This document shows, piece by piece, positions 37,080 to 49,194 of a stretch of DNA of 64,000 bases; position 1 is the stretch's first letter; each line of letters starts with the position of its first letter. The stretch lies in NCBI GenBank assembly GCA_963580455.1, contig OY756971.1, positions 18,809,001-18,873,000 on the forward strand. Reading direction: 5' to 3'. The notes beneath the pieces are model-generated. The model did not search any database. It worked only from the letters and a program-made list of their open reading frames with translations, and was not told where the DNA came from. Both the position numbers and the translations under genes were made by a program. The DNA comes from Euonymus europaeus. Lineage: Eukaryota > Streptophyta > Magnoliopsida > Celastrales > Celastraceae.

Positions 37080-38067
37080 AGTCTGTTTGAACAAGACCGT
37101 CTCCTGAAATATGCATAGTCGATTACTTTGGGGCTTCAAGACGCATATCAATTAGAGCTTTTATGGTTCTTTTTTTTCTCTCCACATTTATGACTGAGAT
37201 CATAGATGCTTGTCAATAATGATTCTTTTGAAGTATGAACGTCATATCTTGGGCATTCAAATGACTCTGCTTGTACTGTTGTTTTTTAATTTTCTTAGGT
37301 GTATTTTCTATATATGGTCTTTACGTTCTCGAATGACAGTAGCTGATTTAAAATCGTGTTTTTTAAGTTTATGGGGAACAAAAAAAAACCATCTAAATGA
37401 ATGTAGTAGATCGGATCTACCATTGATGTGTCCATGTGGATCACCAAGCTACCTGCAAATATTTAAGGTCAGAGTCATGAAAGTCCTTGAGCAGACAGAG
37501 AGTTGGAAGGGGTCTACATAACATTCGCTGGGAGCCCAGCAGGGATTGCTATGAGGAGCATCTCTTTGATGGTTGGTGGTGTCGAGCGGTGGATCTGTAG
37601 TGTGGAATTCGGTTAGTAGGGCTTACTGATGGTAAGGAATTACCTTGGTCTGTCATGCAGACAATGCCTGTGCTCGTTTTGAATTCCAAATAATGACAAT
37701 ATGTCATAAAAAGAAACCCTCTTCTTTTACAATTATATTCACTCTCGGATATATGAACAAGTATCAATTACAGTGAAAAAAATCGGAACCTGTTTTCAAG
37801 CAAAACAATTGCTCGTACCCTGTGGTACATTGGCAGAAAGGTTCCTTCTTCCATGGTCTCCTATGGCGGACTCTGTCCCTCATTAGCAGTTTCAATTAGG
37901 TTTTAACAGATATATAGCACAGGAGATAGTCATTAGAGTGTCGAACTTTGAATAGCAGCTGTACATGGTGAAGGAGATCACAAGACCTCTTCAGCACTAG
38001 CAGGGCAGGGAAAATGAAATCGCTGAAAGATGCCAAATGAAGTCTTTAGATATTGCTCGTCTTGCCT
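37080..38067. other. Convergent 3' flanks of the two main genes
   Basis: 3' UTR of the plus-strand 5'-nucleotidase gene and 3' UTR of the minus-strand receptor-like kinase gene. The open frame at 37210-37521 has no family similarity and is probably chance. AATAAA-type signals were not assigned with confidence. Confidence 0.45.
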
Positions 38068-41000
38068 CTATACGTCTTGCATTTCGAGTGGTTCAGGGAA
38101 AATCTCTTTGGACGATCTCTTAGCTGAAAATGAATGTTCAATCCTACTACTGCCATGAGAGCCTACTCTCCCCATCTGTCTCAAGCCGCTGGTGCCTTCT
38201 CCATGTGTGTGGCCAGAAGCAGGAGCGCCCTCTAATGAGTTGCGTCGCCAACTGCCAAAGAAAGAAGTAGTCCAAGACCTCCTAGATGAAGATGTCCTCA
38301 GCCTTGAAGAGCCAGAACTATCCTGTCTCACCACTTTCAAAGGATTCTCCAATGCTTTGAGGACATATTTCATTGGGGGACGTTTGGAAGGCTTGGGGTT
38401 AAGGCATGACCTTGCAACAATTGCCATGGCCCATACCTCTTCCAATAAATCCTCATCTATCATCAGAGACGTGTCAACAATCTTAGTAATTAGTTCCTTG
38501 TCATATATGCTGATGTAAGGAAGAGTCTGGTCCAACCACTCCTTTGTCCCGGCATCATTTGTTTTGCTGATGCCAAGCTTGCCCGTCACGAGCTCAAGTA
38601 AAACCTTCCCGAAACAATATGCATCGTAAGCACAAGTTGCTGATGATAAGCCTGTTCATTAGCAAATAAACATGTTAACATTGTTGTCATGATTCAGTTC
38701 CCAAACTTGCAGCTGAATGAGAGAGCCAAAGAAATGCTAAATGATTGAACTTGCATAGTCCTCTTACGAACATGAGTCCATGACCCCAATCCCCTTCTAT
38801 TCCCGTTCAACCCCCACAAGTAGAAAGTCCTAGTTGGATCCTCAGAGGCTCAAACCTGTCCTCTGGGAGGGGAGGTCTCTGGTTGTATGGCACCAAAAAC
38901 ATCTTCCTAGAAGTAATTAATTTAACTTATTTGGTAAGCATAATGGGGCACTGCAACCGCATTTCTTCACTTACCAAACCTATAAGATAAATACCCAGAA
39001 ACCACTCAAGAAAACCAATGAAGAAAATCCAAGTTCACTTGAGAGTGAAGTGTACGTACCAGATGGGCCTGGTTCAGAAGCTCTGCACATCATTGAGATG
39101 AAATGTGTTACAACATCTTCAATAGAGCATGCTAAATATGGAAAAGTATAGTAATCTTATAATCATCAAGAGGCAAAAGAATCATCATTTTACGTTTTTA
39201 GTCTTTACAGATATTACCATATATGCACTAGCCAACGGTAAGAAAGAAACGAGGTGATATTTACACTCAGTGCCCTTATTCACCTTTGTCGCTTTCTCAA
39301 ATAAGAATCTAAAAAGCTCTCTAAAGCAAGACTAAAGCATATAGTCCCATTGTGCTCTGTGTTCTATTCAGCATTCGAGTCTAACTTGGAAAAAAAGACA
39401 AAAACTACAGTAACAGAGAAGCTGGGGATAAGAAGAGAAAGGGAGGGAGAAAGCTACAAAGAAGAAAGAAGTAATTGCTAGTCTTTCAAATACAAAACCA
39501 CCCAAATTGCGAAAATCATGGGTGAGAGAGATCATTCTTGGGAAAGAAAGGTTCCATAAATCCATTTTTGTACTAGTATCAGGTAGTTAGTTTAGATAAG
39601 AGGTGAAAGAGAACAATGTGAATTATATAAAGAAGATAAGAATCATGGATTGACGGACATAATCTATTCTCTAATTCAAATAATTAAAAATGTAGAAATT
39701 TGTAAAATTGAAACTAGGAAAATGCCAGGAAACAATGAAAGCTATAATACTTACTGTCGCTTCCGCAGATACTTCGTGAGCATACTTTGGTGTGAATCAC
39801 CTTCTTGGGCTCGAACCTCACTTAGGCTTCCAAGTCGCACTTCAAATTTATCATCAAGAAGAATGCTGCTCGCTTGAATATCTCTTCAACCACCAAAGAA
39901 GCAATTACTTTGAGAATCGCAACAACGAGGATGAATAATTAGAAAGCTACTAAGGGGCACACACGCCACAGATCAGAAGTGCATGACTGAAACAAGCAAA
40001 TCTAGCAACATCTAGCCTATTGCAAGCTAAAGAGAAACACTGTGAATACCATGGGGATGATTGGCAACCTTACTACGGTGATCAATCAATTTCATTGCAT
40101 CCAATGATCAGTACATTAATTTCACTGGTGGTATAATATCTGAGATGTGCATCAGTATGAGAGTGCTAAGAGCCTTACAATTGAACATGTTTTTTCGATC
40201 CATGTGATGTTAAAATCTAAGAAGAAGTCAGTCAAAAGGCTAAATTCCCTAATCCGAGGGATACTTACATAAAAGATAACCAACAGAAGGGATAGTCAAA
40301 ATTAAAACCTTTCAATTTTAGCAAAAATACTATATTGGATTTATGACAACTACAAGAGATCAAACAACATCTCAGTATTAGAGCAGTCAATAGGCCATTA
40401 TTGTATTCTATATGGAATCAACACTTCCTAATATTAAACCAAGTTTCAGATAGTTGGAGTAACATCAAACGTGGTGCATACAGCTCTCGGAAAAAAAAAT
40501 GCACCTCTAGGTACCAAAGAAATCCACATGAGAATATAAACATTAGATAACTATATTGTCCTTTGACTTTCTTTTCTTCTAGTTGCACCAATTTACAGTC
40601 ACAACTTGAATAAAGAACAGGAATTCAAAAAAGCTGGGAAGCAGGGTCCTCAATAGTGAGTTCAAGATACAGATTCCACTGGAAAATTCTAGTCCACTTT
40701 ATGTAACGCATATTTGAAAGGCATAGAAAAATAGATAGCTTCATCAACAAGCAACTTATAACGTCCTGCTCAGACACCATCCACATGGGATCCTTTCCCT
40801 CCAATATATCTACTTATACTATCTACAGCATAATATAGGTTTTTCATTTTCCTGCGTGAGATCCAAAACCAAAAAAGAGACTACTTTTTTGCAAAACAAG
40901 ATTGATAAAGATGTCATCTCTGTTACTAAGAAGTTGCTAGGTATCAGAAAGAAACACACAGTGAAAGAACTATTGCATTGTATATTGCAACAGCGCAGAA

Positions 41001-42997
41001 AATGTGAAATAAAAGTTCTAGATATAAGACTATTCTTATCAGTAATGTAAACTAACAAAGTTAAGGAAGAAAAACAAGAAAGCAACTTTCAAATACCTAT
41101 GAACAAGGGGAGGGTTACATTCGTGGTGTAAGTAAGATAGACCTTCAGCAGCACCTATGGCAATTTTCAATCTTGTGATCCAATCAAGAGACTGTAAACC
41201 ATCATCATCTGAAGTTGTAACCCTGAACAATGAATTAGCCAAGTCTCCATGCGACATGTATTTGTAGACCAAGAGCTTTTCATTTTCATGATCGAAGCTG
41301 TGCCCCAGAAGCGGAACCAATCTATTATGAAGAACCTTACTAAATAATTCCAACTCCAGTAAGTATGAATCTTTCTTGAAGGAATGAAAATCAACCTTTT
41401 TGATAACTATGGGTATCCCACTTTCCAAAGAGCCCCGGTAGAGGTCCCCGGAATGGCCATGTTTGATGAGATTTATTTCACTAAAACCACCAGTTGCACG
41501 AAGCAGCTGTTGATATGTGAATGATTCACCTAGACCAGATAATATTGCAGGATCCTTTGGTAGTGAAGAACTGCCTCCTGGAACAGGCCCTACGTTTGCT
41601 GTCCCTCTTTGATTCACCCTTCCCTTATTGCACTTTCTAAGGACCAAAACTATCAACAACACTAAAACCACAATGAAGCCAAGTCCTCCAAGCAGTCCAA
41701 CCAAAACATATATCCATTGTCTGCGCTTCTTTGGTTCAGGCTGTGGCACAGGTGTCTGGGTTGGTTGTTGAGCCCCAAAGTTATCAAAACTTAAGCCTCT
41801 CTCAGCATAAAACATGCTACAATCCACCAAAGACCTCTGAGTTGGCAAAACCTGGAGGCAATTCCGGTCAAGAGTAATATTGCTTCGACTGTTATCAAGT
41901 ACCTTGCCTTGTAAGTAGTTGCTTGACAAATCAATCAAACTGAAATTCCCTGGTATCGAAGTGGGTAGAGTTCCATACAACAAATTGTTGGAAAGATTGA
42001 ACACAGCAGAAGCACCAGTGGTATTACTATTCAAACTAAAATTCGACAAAACACCAGTGAAACGATTGCTGGATACATCAAGCAAATGCAAATTAGGCAT
42101 TGACCACATCGCAACAGGAATAACCCCATCCAGTTTATTCCCACTTAGAAGCAGGATTTGCAACTGTACAAGAGTAGCAAAAACCACATCTGGAAACGGA
42201 CCCTCCAATGAATTCTCGCTAAAATCGAGCTCAACCAGTCGCGAAAGCCCGCCCAATTGAACAGGAATTGACCCTATGAGTCTATTATCTGATAAATTCA
42301 AGAACTGCAGACCAGAAATAGAACCCAACTCTATTGGAACTGGCCCTGATATACTGTTCGACGAAAGGTCAAGACGAATTATGTTACCAAGTAATGACAA
42401 ACTAGATGGAACAGAGCCGGTTAGTGAATTACGTGAAAGATCCAGAACTGCTAGCTCCATTAGTTGCCCCAATGTAGCAGGCACATTGCCAGTGAGATTA
42501 TTGTCAGATAAGTACAGCTCGTTAAGCCTACTCATATTACCGAGCGATACATGTACAGGACCAGACACCGAGCAAGAACGAAGATCCAGCACCTGCAAAG
42601 AAGTCAGCCGGTAACCGAACCAGTCCGGTATTGAACCGGGAAGTAAAAACCCTGATGCATTAAAAGACTGCAATAACGTCAAATTGGCGAGAGAGTCGAC
42701 ACTGAACCGAGGATTCATACGTGCCACACGAGTGCGTTTTAGACCGGAAATGGTGATCCCGACGACTCGCCCGTTCTGGCAATGGACTCCAGTCCAGTTC
42801 GTGCATGGGTCTTCCTTTATTGGCCAGTTGACGGTCCGGAGTCCCAGCGACGCCCGGAGGTCAAGCAATGCTGACCGCTCGACTCTGGAGTTCAAAGGAA
42901 CTTCCTGCCCCAGCGCACACTGGATCACAACGAAGACTAAAATAACTTCTAAAACAGCCTCCATGACTGTTTGTGATAATGCCCCACTGAACTTCAT
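38068..42997 (-). CDS. LRR receptor-like pseudokinase (At2g16250-like), 878 aa
   Basis: Exons on the minus strand: 42997-41097, 39883-39755, 39082-39060 (23 nt) and 38651-38068, with consistent phases. Order: signal peptide (VILVFVVIQCALG, about residues 17-30), LRR N-terminal cap with CTNWTGVHC, about ten leucine-rich repeats (residues 105-385), a Pro-rich stalk, a transmembrane helix from W428 to about 453, and a kinase fold from about 493. The VAIK lysine is kept (VIK, K533), but the glycine loop is HGHSGDLY, the catalytic loop is HRDIQASSILLD (633-644: Lys to Gln and Asn to Ser of HRDLKxxN), and DFG is replaced by GSL. It should bind a ligand or partner at the plasma membrane but probably has no phosphotransfer activity. 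A downstream Met12 (42964) gives a tidier signal peptide and may be the true start. The tail is Ser/Arg rich. Confidence 0.92.
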
Positions 42998-43250
42998 GAC
43001 GGACTACCGCAACTCATCTTCTTCAAACTGCAGAGGAAAAAAAATTAAACCAATAATAATAATAAATAATCCTTTTTATTAATTTATTTAATTCTCGTCC
43101 TGTGTCGAATTCTCACCTCCAATCACGAGCTCTGATTCTGTCCTCTATGTTGTTCCAGTGTTGGTGTCTGGACCAAAACATGAAACATAAAAAAAGCAAT
43201 AAATAACAAGCAAAGAACTTATTATGGTCTTCTCTGTCTTCAATAAATCC
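42998..43250 (-). other. Spliced 5' leader of the receptor-like kinase gene
   Basis: The minus strand shows an acceptor CTCTGCAG|TTTGAAG (exon start about 43029) and an upstream donor ATTGGAG|GTGAGA (near 43117), indicating a short 5'-UTR intron. The promoter would lie above about 43230. Confidence 0.5.
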
Positions 43251-43299
43251 TCAGTTGTGATTTTCTACCTTCGACTTTACTGAGAGTTGGCAGCCATTA

Positions 43300-43461
43300 A
43301 TGCAACAAGTGCCCTTACCCAACCGCACAGTCTCTGTAAATACCGTGTCGCCTTCACTCTCACCGGAAATAGTTGAGGCTTTTGAAGGCGGGTCGGGTCC
43401 GGGTTCGGCGGTGGTTGACTTGGACAATATGAATGCACCGATCAAGCGAATCCGGCTAAAG
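43300..43461 (+). CDS. Orphan coding-looking exon with strong splice donor, 54 codons
   Basis: From ATG 43300 the plus strand is open (MQQVPLPNRTVSVNTVSPS... to NMNAPIKRIRLK) and ends at a consensus donor AAG|GTAAGC at 43461/43462. The frame is also open upstream to about 43254. Composition (Ser/Pro, GGSGPGS linker, basic end) looks like a protein N-terminus, not random DNA. No downstream exon is visible before 46 kb, where AT-rich repeats begin. It may be a truncated gene, the first exon of a gene with a very long intron, or shared promoter sequence of the divergent kinase gene. The antisense frame is open too, so strand is uncertain. Confidence 0.35.
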
Positions 43462-43469
43462 GTAAGCAC

Positions 43470-46280
43470 GTGAAAGGTCGCAGCAGATTGAAATTGATAA
43501 AGCGTGTGGAATTAATTAACACTTGTAAGGTATTTTAGGTGGAGAGGATTGTTTTGATTGTTTTTTTTCTTTGAATTAATCAGAAGATAGAAATGGATTT
43601 GGACCATATGAATGTGAAGTTTTGCCTTGATTTCTTTGCTTTTAGTGCGCAAATATTGAATTTTTATGCATTATTGGATTTTTTTTTTTTTGTTTCTTTC
43701 TGTTGAGTGGTCGAATATTATGTTACCATTCTAAAAGAAAAGTACTACACTAACGACTTATGAAACAATAAGTTCGTTTAAGTTTTCGATGTGAGACATT
43801 TTTTTTATTTTAACCCCCTCGAGCATTTATGAGTTTGATTAAAAAAAAGTCACGTAAGAAAATAAATTCAAACGAGAAGAATTATCAGCTTTAAAACTCG
43901 ATTTGTCTTTAAAAAGACCTGAGTTAGAACTTAACTTGAAAAATACCCCAATTTTTCCTCGAGTTAGAACATTTTATCTTAACAACTACCCAACATCATT
44001 CTTAAAAAATGTTGTATAATATAAAAACAATAAGCCAATGGTTTCATTGTCTATCTAATGTTAGACTACATAAATATATAATAATTTGTATAATTGTCTT
44101 CACTTTTTCTTTTCTCTTTTTACTGAAGAAAAATAGTCACTTATTATAAAAATAACTGAAAATTTTAATAATAATTTTTACATTCTCGATTTTAAAGTTT
44201 GAGAAGAATGGTTCTTGTTGACCAATGGATGGTATTTTTATCCTTCTCAAATGATATGTGATGTGGGTCTAATAATAATTTTTCCAATATTAATCATGTG
44301 AGTGTTGGATCATTGCAAATACATTCAAAGTTTTAATATTCAAATGGTGACTTTTTTATTTAAAAAAAAAAAAAGTCCAGCATCAAGAAGAATTGTATTA
44401 TTATTATTCAAAACGACACCATACAAATTTATTTTATAAATATTCGACATAAAAACAGTTTTTATTTTATTTTCATATATTGTCTATTGGCCTGATGAAT
44501 ATGTAAAAAAAAAAAGGAAAATGATGTCACTTATGTATCATTAGTGGCAATTAGTGGTTGAAGATAAATCATAGTAGAAGAATCTATTTTTCTTTGTGGG
44601 CCAAATAAGTGGGCGTTACATCAAGCTTTCCATGATTATTGAGAGTCAAACCATAAATATATGGTCAAAACAGTTTATGTACTTTTTTATTTGCCTCCGC
44701 ACTGTTTGGATAGAGAGAAAAAAGAGGGGAGAGAAAAAAAAATAAGAGGCAAAGTGAAGGTCAGGAGCTGTTTGGGAGTGAGGAAGAAAATTTGAGAGCA
44801 AAAATTGAGTGGAAAAAACACACGAGACCCATCAAAAACTATTCCTCGGCGAAGAAAATAGTGGACCCCACTGGTTTGAGTGGTGAGTCCCCTATGTTTT
44901 GTATAAACAATCCGATGGGTCCTACTAATTAAGGTTAAAATTGTAATTTCAAAGTAATCTTATAAAAAAAAAATACACTTTTTTAACTTTAATTTCCCCT
45001 ATTTTTTACTATTAAAAAAAAACAGGTAAAAATTAATTTTTACTATCCTCCCCTCCCTCCATTTTTTTCTTCCCTTCAAAATTTTCTTCCCCTGCCGTCC
45101 CCAATCCAAACGTAGGGTAAATGATAACAGGGGAAGTGCTATTTAAACGTCACGTGCATTAAACAAAACAAATCTAGCTGACGTGGCAATTTAGTTAGCT
45201 TTGGACTACTTTTTTCGGCTGATTTGGGATTCCTTTAACCTAGTCAATAATTGTATCTTTATCTTTTTATATCATATGCAATGGATCGCAAGGAAACAGC
45301 CATATTAATATGACTAGATCATAAGTAACATCATGTTCCTGAGCAGTCTAGTATTTTATTTTTAGTCTAAATCATCATCTATTTCATGATTAACTTTTGA
45401 ACTATTTATTTATATAATATTATCTTTGGGGGTTCAGATGGTATTAAGTCGGAATATATTGAGTTCGATTTTCATCCCATGCGGTGCGTGCTAAAATCAC
45501 ATTGCGTTATCTTTTATTATTGGATCTCGATCCAGGACTCATCGATTCATGAGAATTGCGGGGTCTTTCATGTAATACGGAATTTATATTTGGATTTGAT
45601 TTAGTTATCACAATGTGACATCACATGATGGGCTAGAGATTTTCTCGTATAAAAAAGGTGAAAAACTTATGTACGCACATGAATAATTGACGATCCATAT
45701 TAGATGTTCAAAATGTAAAGTTTGTATAGTGTCATTATTGGTTATTAAAAAAAAGTGAAATCAATTATTTTATTCTTTAATCTCACTGGAAAGTTTAAGC
45801 ATAATAGTAATAATAATTAATAAATAATAAAAAGCCAATTCAAATGGTATCCATCAAGTTCGGCCCAAATAGGCAGAAAACAATTACGTGTCAAAATTGG
45901 CTGCGAATCCGATTGGTCGTTGCAAAGCACATACCTTGATTCCTACGGCTTTGTTAAGCAGCCATGGAGAGTTACCGCCAGTTGACCTAGGATGGTCAAC
46001 GGTGCTAATCGTACACAAGTGACCACAATAGTTCTTTCCTATTGGTGACGAGGAATATTTATTGGGATATGTGTTTTAGAGATATAATTAAATGAAAAAA
46101 TTAGGCTTAGATTCAAATTTATTAACTCTTAAGAGTAAAATGACAGTTGAATTTTTTTTGTTAGTTAAGGTCCTGCTAATTTTTAAATAAATTTATTGAA
46201 TTAAGGACAAAACTTGAAATTGCATATTTGTTATTGTTATTTCAACTAAATATGATTGAAAACTTATTTTTCTCGCTGCG
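43470..46280. other. AT-rich intergenic DNA with MITE-like sequence
   Basis: No gene seen. 44762-45118 looks like a MITE: left GGAGCTGTTTGGGAGTGAGG then AAGAAAATTTGAG; right end in reverse complement CCCTACGTTTGGATTGGGG then GAAGAAAATTTTGA. Around 45425-45600 a faint SINE-like arrangement occurs (GGTTCAGATGGTATTAAG, then GAGTTCGATTTTC). Neither has a clear target duplication. Confidence 0.4.
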
Positions 46281-46299
46281 ATGCTTTCGACTTTGGATT

Positions 46300-46700
46300 G
46301 AGGAGAGGCCAGTGGCGTTGGAATCGTGAGGTCGAGACGAATCCAACTCCATTGGCCTTGCCAAGATTAGACATCGAAAACTGCTAATTCAAAACAAAAC
46401 GTGCATAACACATTTGGCCTAAATTTGATCGTTTCTCGTGTCAGATCGATGTGAGATTAGTGACGTTAGAATCGTTAGGCCGAGACAAATCCAACGCCAT
46501 TAGACTTGTTGAGATCCGACATTGAAAACTTTCAAATCAAGGCAAAATAGTCGACACCATTCAAAACGTGTTTTACCTCGATCTGGCCGTTTCTGGAGAC
46601 GGATCGAGACGGGATCGGTGGCTTTGAATTCATCTTGGTCGGACAATTCCAACGTCACTGGTCTCGCCTCAATCCATCATCGGAAAGTGATTACCTGGTC
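46300..46700. repeat. Tandem imperfect hairpin units, left cluster (3 copies, ~150-bp spacing)
   Basis: Hairpins are centred near 46332, 46480 and 46637. The first has arms 46305-46322 and 46342-46359 that pair 15 of 18. Each arm carries a version of GGCGTTGGA or TCCAACGCC, with outer GGATCGAGACGGGATC / GCCTCAATCC-type pairing in the third. Between hairpins runs an ACGTGTTTTACCTCGATC-like linker. Confidence 0.7.
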
Positions 46701-46779
46701 AAAAAACATTTTCGAAGGTTCTACAGAGAAAAAGTATTTTCTACAGAGAAAAATAACATTGTACATTTTATAATGATAT

Positions 46780-47995
46780 TATTGGCCCATTATGTAGGTC
46801 TTGCTTCAAGTGCTTCCAGTGGTACGAATTTGTTGGATTTAGTGAATCTGAACTTTCTAGTTCATTACTTGAGACATAGGTTTTTAATAGCGAATCCGGG
46901 TTTTGATCTGTCGAATAGAGAAAAAATAGTTCTACAGGAAAAAAGAGTTCTAACCAATTTTGGAAGTTTGAACCCCGGTGTTTAGGGTATCCGAGCCCGT
47001 TAGTTGTTAGGACCCTAGGGTTTAGCACTTGTGACATTTAATATTTTAGTAGTGAATCCGTTCCTTGAGTCCATTAGGGTTTAACGAATCTGAGTCTTGA
47101 GTGTTATCACTTGGGACATAAAGGTTTAGTAGTAAATCTGTGCTTTGGGTCTGTCGAATAGAGAAAAAAATTACATAGAAAAAAGAATTGTACAGATAAA
47201 TTAAGGTTCTACAGAGAAATATATGTTATAAAGAGAACAAGAGTTATGTACTAACAGTGGAACGAAAAATGTGATTTCATATTTTTTGGCTTGACTTTTA
47301 TGTCAAAACCTTGGGTTCATCACTTGGGACATAGAATTTTATTATTGAATCCGAGCTTTGGGTCTATTGTATATGGAAAAAAGATATTTTACGAAGAGAA
47401 AGTGATTCTAAAGATAAATAAAGGTTCTACAAAGAAATATAGGTTCTATAGAGAAATAAAAGTTCTACAGAGAAATATAAGTTCTAAAGAGAAAAGGAGT
47501 TATGTACTAGCAGTAGAAAAAAAATTTGTGATTTCATATTTTTTTGCCTGACTTTTATGTCTAAACCTTGAGATATATGATTTTAGTATTGAATCCGAGC
47601 TTTAGGTCTATTGTATAGAGAAAAAGTGATTCTAAAGATAAATAAAGATTCTACAGAGAAATATATGTTCTAAAAAAAAAAAGAGTTCTACATAGAAATA
47701 AAAATTATACAAAGAAATATAGGTTATAAAGAGAAAAAAAGTTATGCACTAGTAGTAGAACGAAAACTATGATTTCATATTTTTTGGCCTGACTTTTATG
47801 TCTGAACTTTGGGACATAGGGTTTTAGTATTGAATACGAGATTTGGGTATATTGTATAGAGAAAAATATATTTTACAGAGAAAAAGTGGTTCTAAAGATA
47901 AATAAAGGTTCTACAGAGAAATATAGGTTATATAGAGAAAAAGAGTTTTAAAACTATGATTTCATATTTTTTAGCTTAACTTTTTTGTTCGACTA
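46780..47995. repeat. Tandem repeat of about 240-260 bp between the hairpin clusters
   Basis: GACTTTTATGTC starts at 47293, 47550 and 47791, marking units of 257 and 241 bp plus a shorter last one. Each unit continues with GACATAG, TTTTAGTATTGAATCCGAG, TCTATTGTATAGAG and runs of TTCTA(C/A)AGAGAAATA. Earlier diverged units extend back to about 46860. The phrase GGACCCTAGGGTTTAGCACTT at 47010-47031 links the array to the long-TIR element at 26913-27921. Confidence 0.65.
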
Positions 47996-48129
47996 CCAAA
48001 ATGATCTTCGTTGGTCTCAAAAGAAGCGCAACTATGAGAGCAGTAAAGCCCGACCTATGGCAGCCAGAACAGAGGTCCATAGCAGTCGAAAAGACACCGC
48101 GAAGCTTCGACGAAGCCCCAAAACTTCTT

Positions 48130-48415
48130 TTCATTGCTGCAGCTGTTTCTGACGTTGGATCAAGGTAAGACTGGTGGCGTTGGAATCGTTTGGCCAATAC
48201 AAATCCAACGCCACCAGTATCGCTTCAATCTGATGTCAGAAACGTCTAGATTGAGGCAAAATGTGTTTCGAACGTTTTGCCTCGATCCGGCCTTTTCCGG
48301 CGGTGAATTGAGAAGAGACCACCGTCGTTGGACTCCTCTCGACGATACAATTTCAACAGTAGCAGTCTCTCTTCGATCAGATGTTGAGAAGATGAGCTTT
48401 TATTGTCGAAGATGA
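48130..48415. repeat. Tandem imperfect hairpin units, right cluster (2 copies)
   Basis: The best hairpin spans 48148-48240. Its core ACTGGTGGCGTTGGA (48170-48184) pairs perfectly with TCCAACGCCACCAGT, within arms of about 46 nt that otherwise pair imperfectly. A second unit is centred near 48345, again about 150 bp on. The linker between them, ACGTTTTGCCTCGATCCGGCC, matches that of the left cluster and runs in the same direction. Confidence 0.7.
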
Positions 48416-48419
48416 AGAC

Positions 48420-49190
48420 CACGTGTATGAATGAGAGAGATAGTTTGGGTAGTTTAATTATTTTGTCCTTATTTCTAATTTTTTAAATGAATTGGACCTC
48501 CTTCTAAAATTAAACATGATTATGTCCTTTTATCTAATTTGTCCTAATTAAATTGTGATTTGTTTTTTTATAAGAAAAATGTGAGACTCGATATTAATTT
48601 TAGTAGGGAATGAATAAAGGAATATGTTGGCTTGACTAATTGACAGGAAAAATGTATTGAGATATGTGTTTTGCTGACGTAGATAATTATGTGAGATAAC
48701 TTTTGTGTAATAGAAGTATAACTCTAAAACAAAATTAATGGAGACATTTGCATCTCCCTATTGTGGTTGCTTAATTAGGGGTGAATTTTTTTTTGGTTTC
48801 GAGTCGAATAACATAGAGTGTTTATGAGATATTTACATGTCCGCATTCGAATTGATTTGGATTTTCACATGTACTTAATAGATCATACTCGGATTGGTTT
48901 GAATCCAAACAAATAAATTGAACAATAATCCAACCCGGGTTAGGGTTTAAACAACTAAATCAAATAAGATTTTTGTGTTTGTTCCCGAACCAGATTTTAA
49001 ATCAAATGGATTTCAGACACAAAACTTTTGTCTAAACTTGATTTAATCCAGGTTAGATAAATCGATCATCCGAGATGGTCAAAAAAATTTCACCCCTATT
49101 CCTAATTCGAATTCTCCATCTGATTTTTTTTAATAAAATAAGTTTCGTTAAACTCAACCATCATACATAAGTTAGAACAATGCGAGTAGT
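48420..49190. other. Intergenic, nothing recognised
   Basis: AT-rich DNA between the hairpin array and the LINE fragment. No gene or clear repeat boundary seen. Confidence 0.35.
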
Positions 49191-49194
49191 AGAG

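Noticed and set aside
38192..38518. 108-codon plus-strand open frame
   Set aside because: Antisense to the last exon of the receptor kinase.
41919..43082. Three open frames on the plus strand opposite the receptor kinase
   Set aside because: Antisense shadows of the leucine-rich repeat coding exon, with no independent support.
46300..48415. CRISPR-like array of regularly spaced repeats
   Set aside because: Repeats are diverged hairpins about 150 bp apart in plant nuclear DNA, with no short unique spacers and no cas genes.
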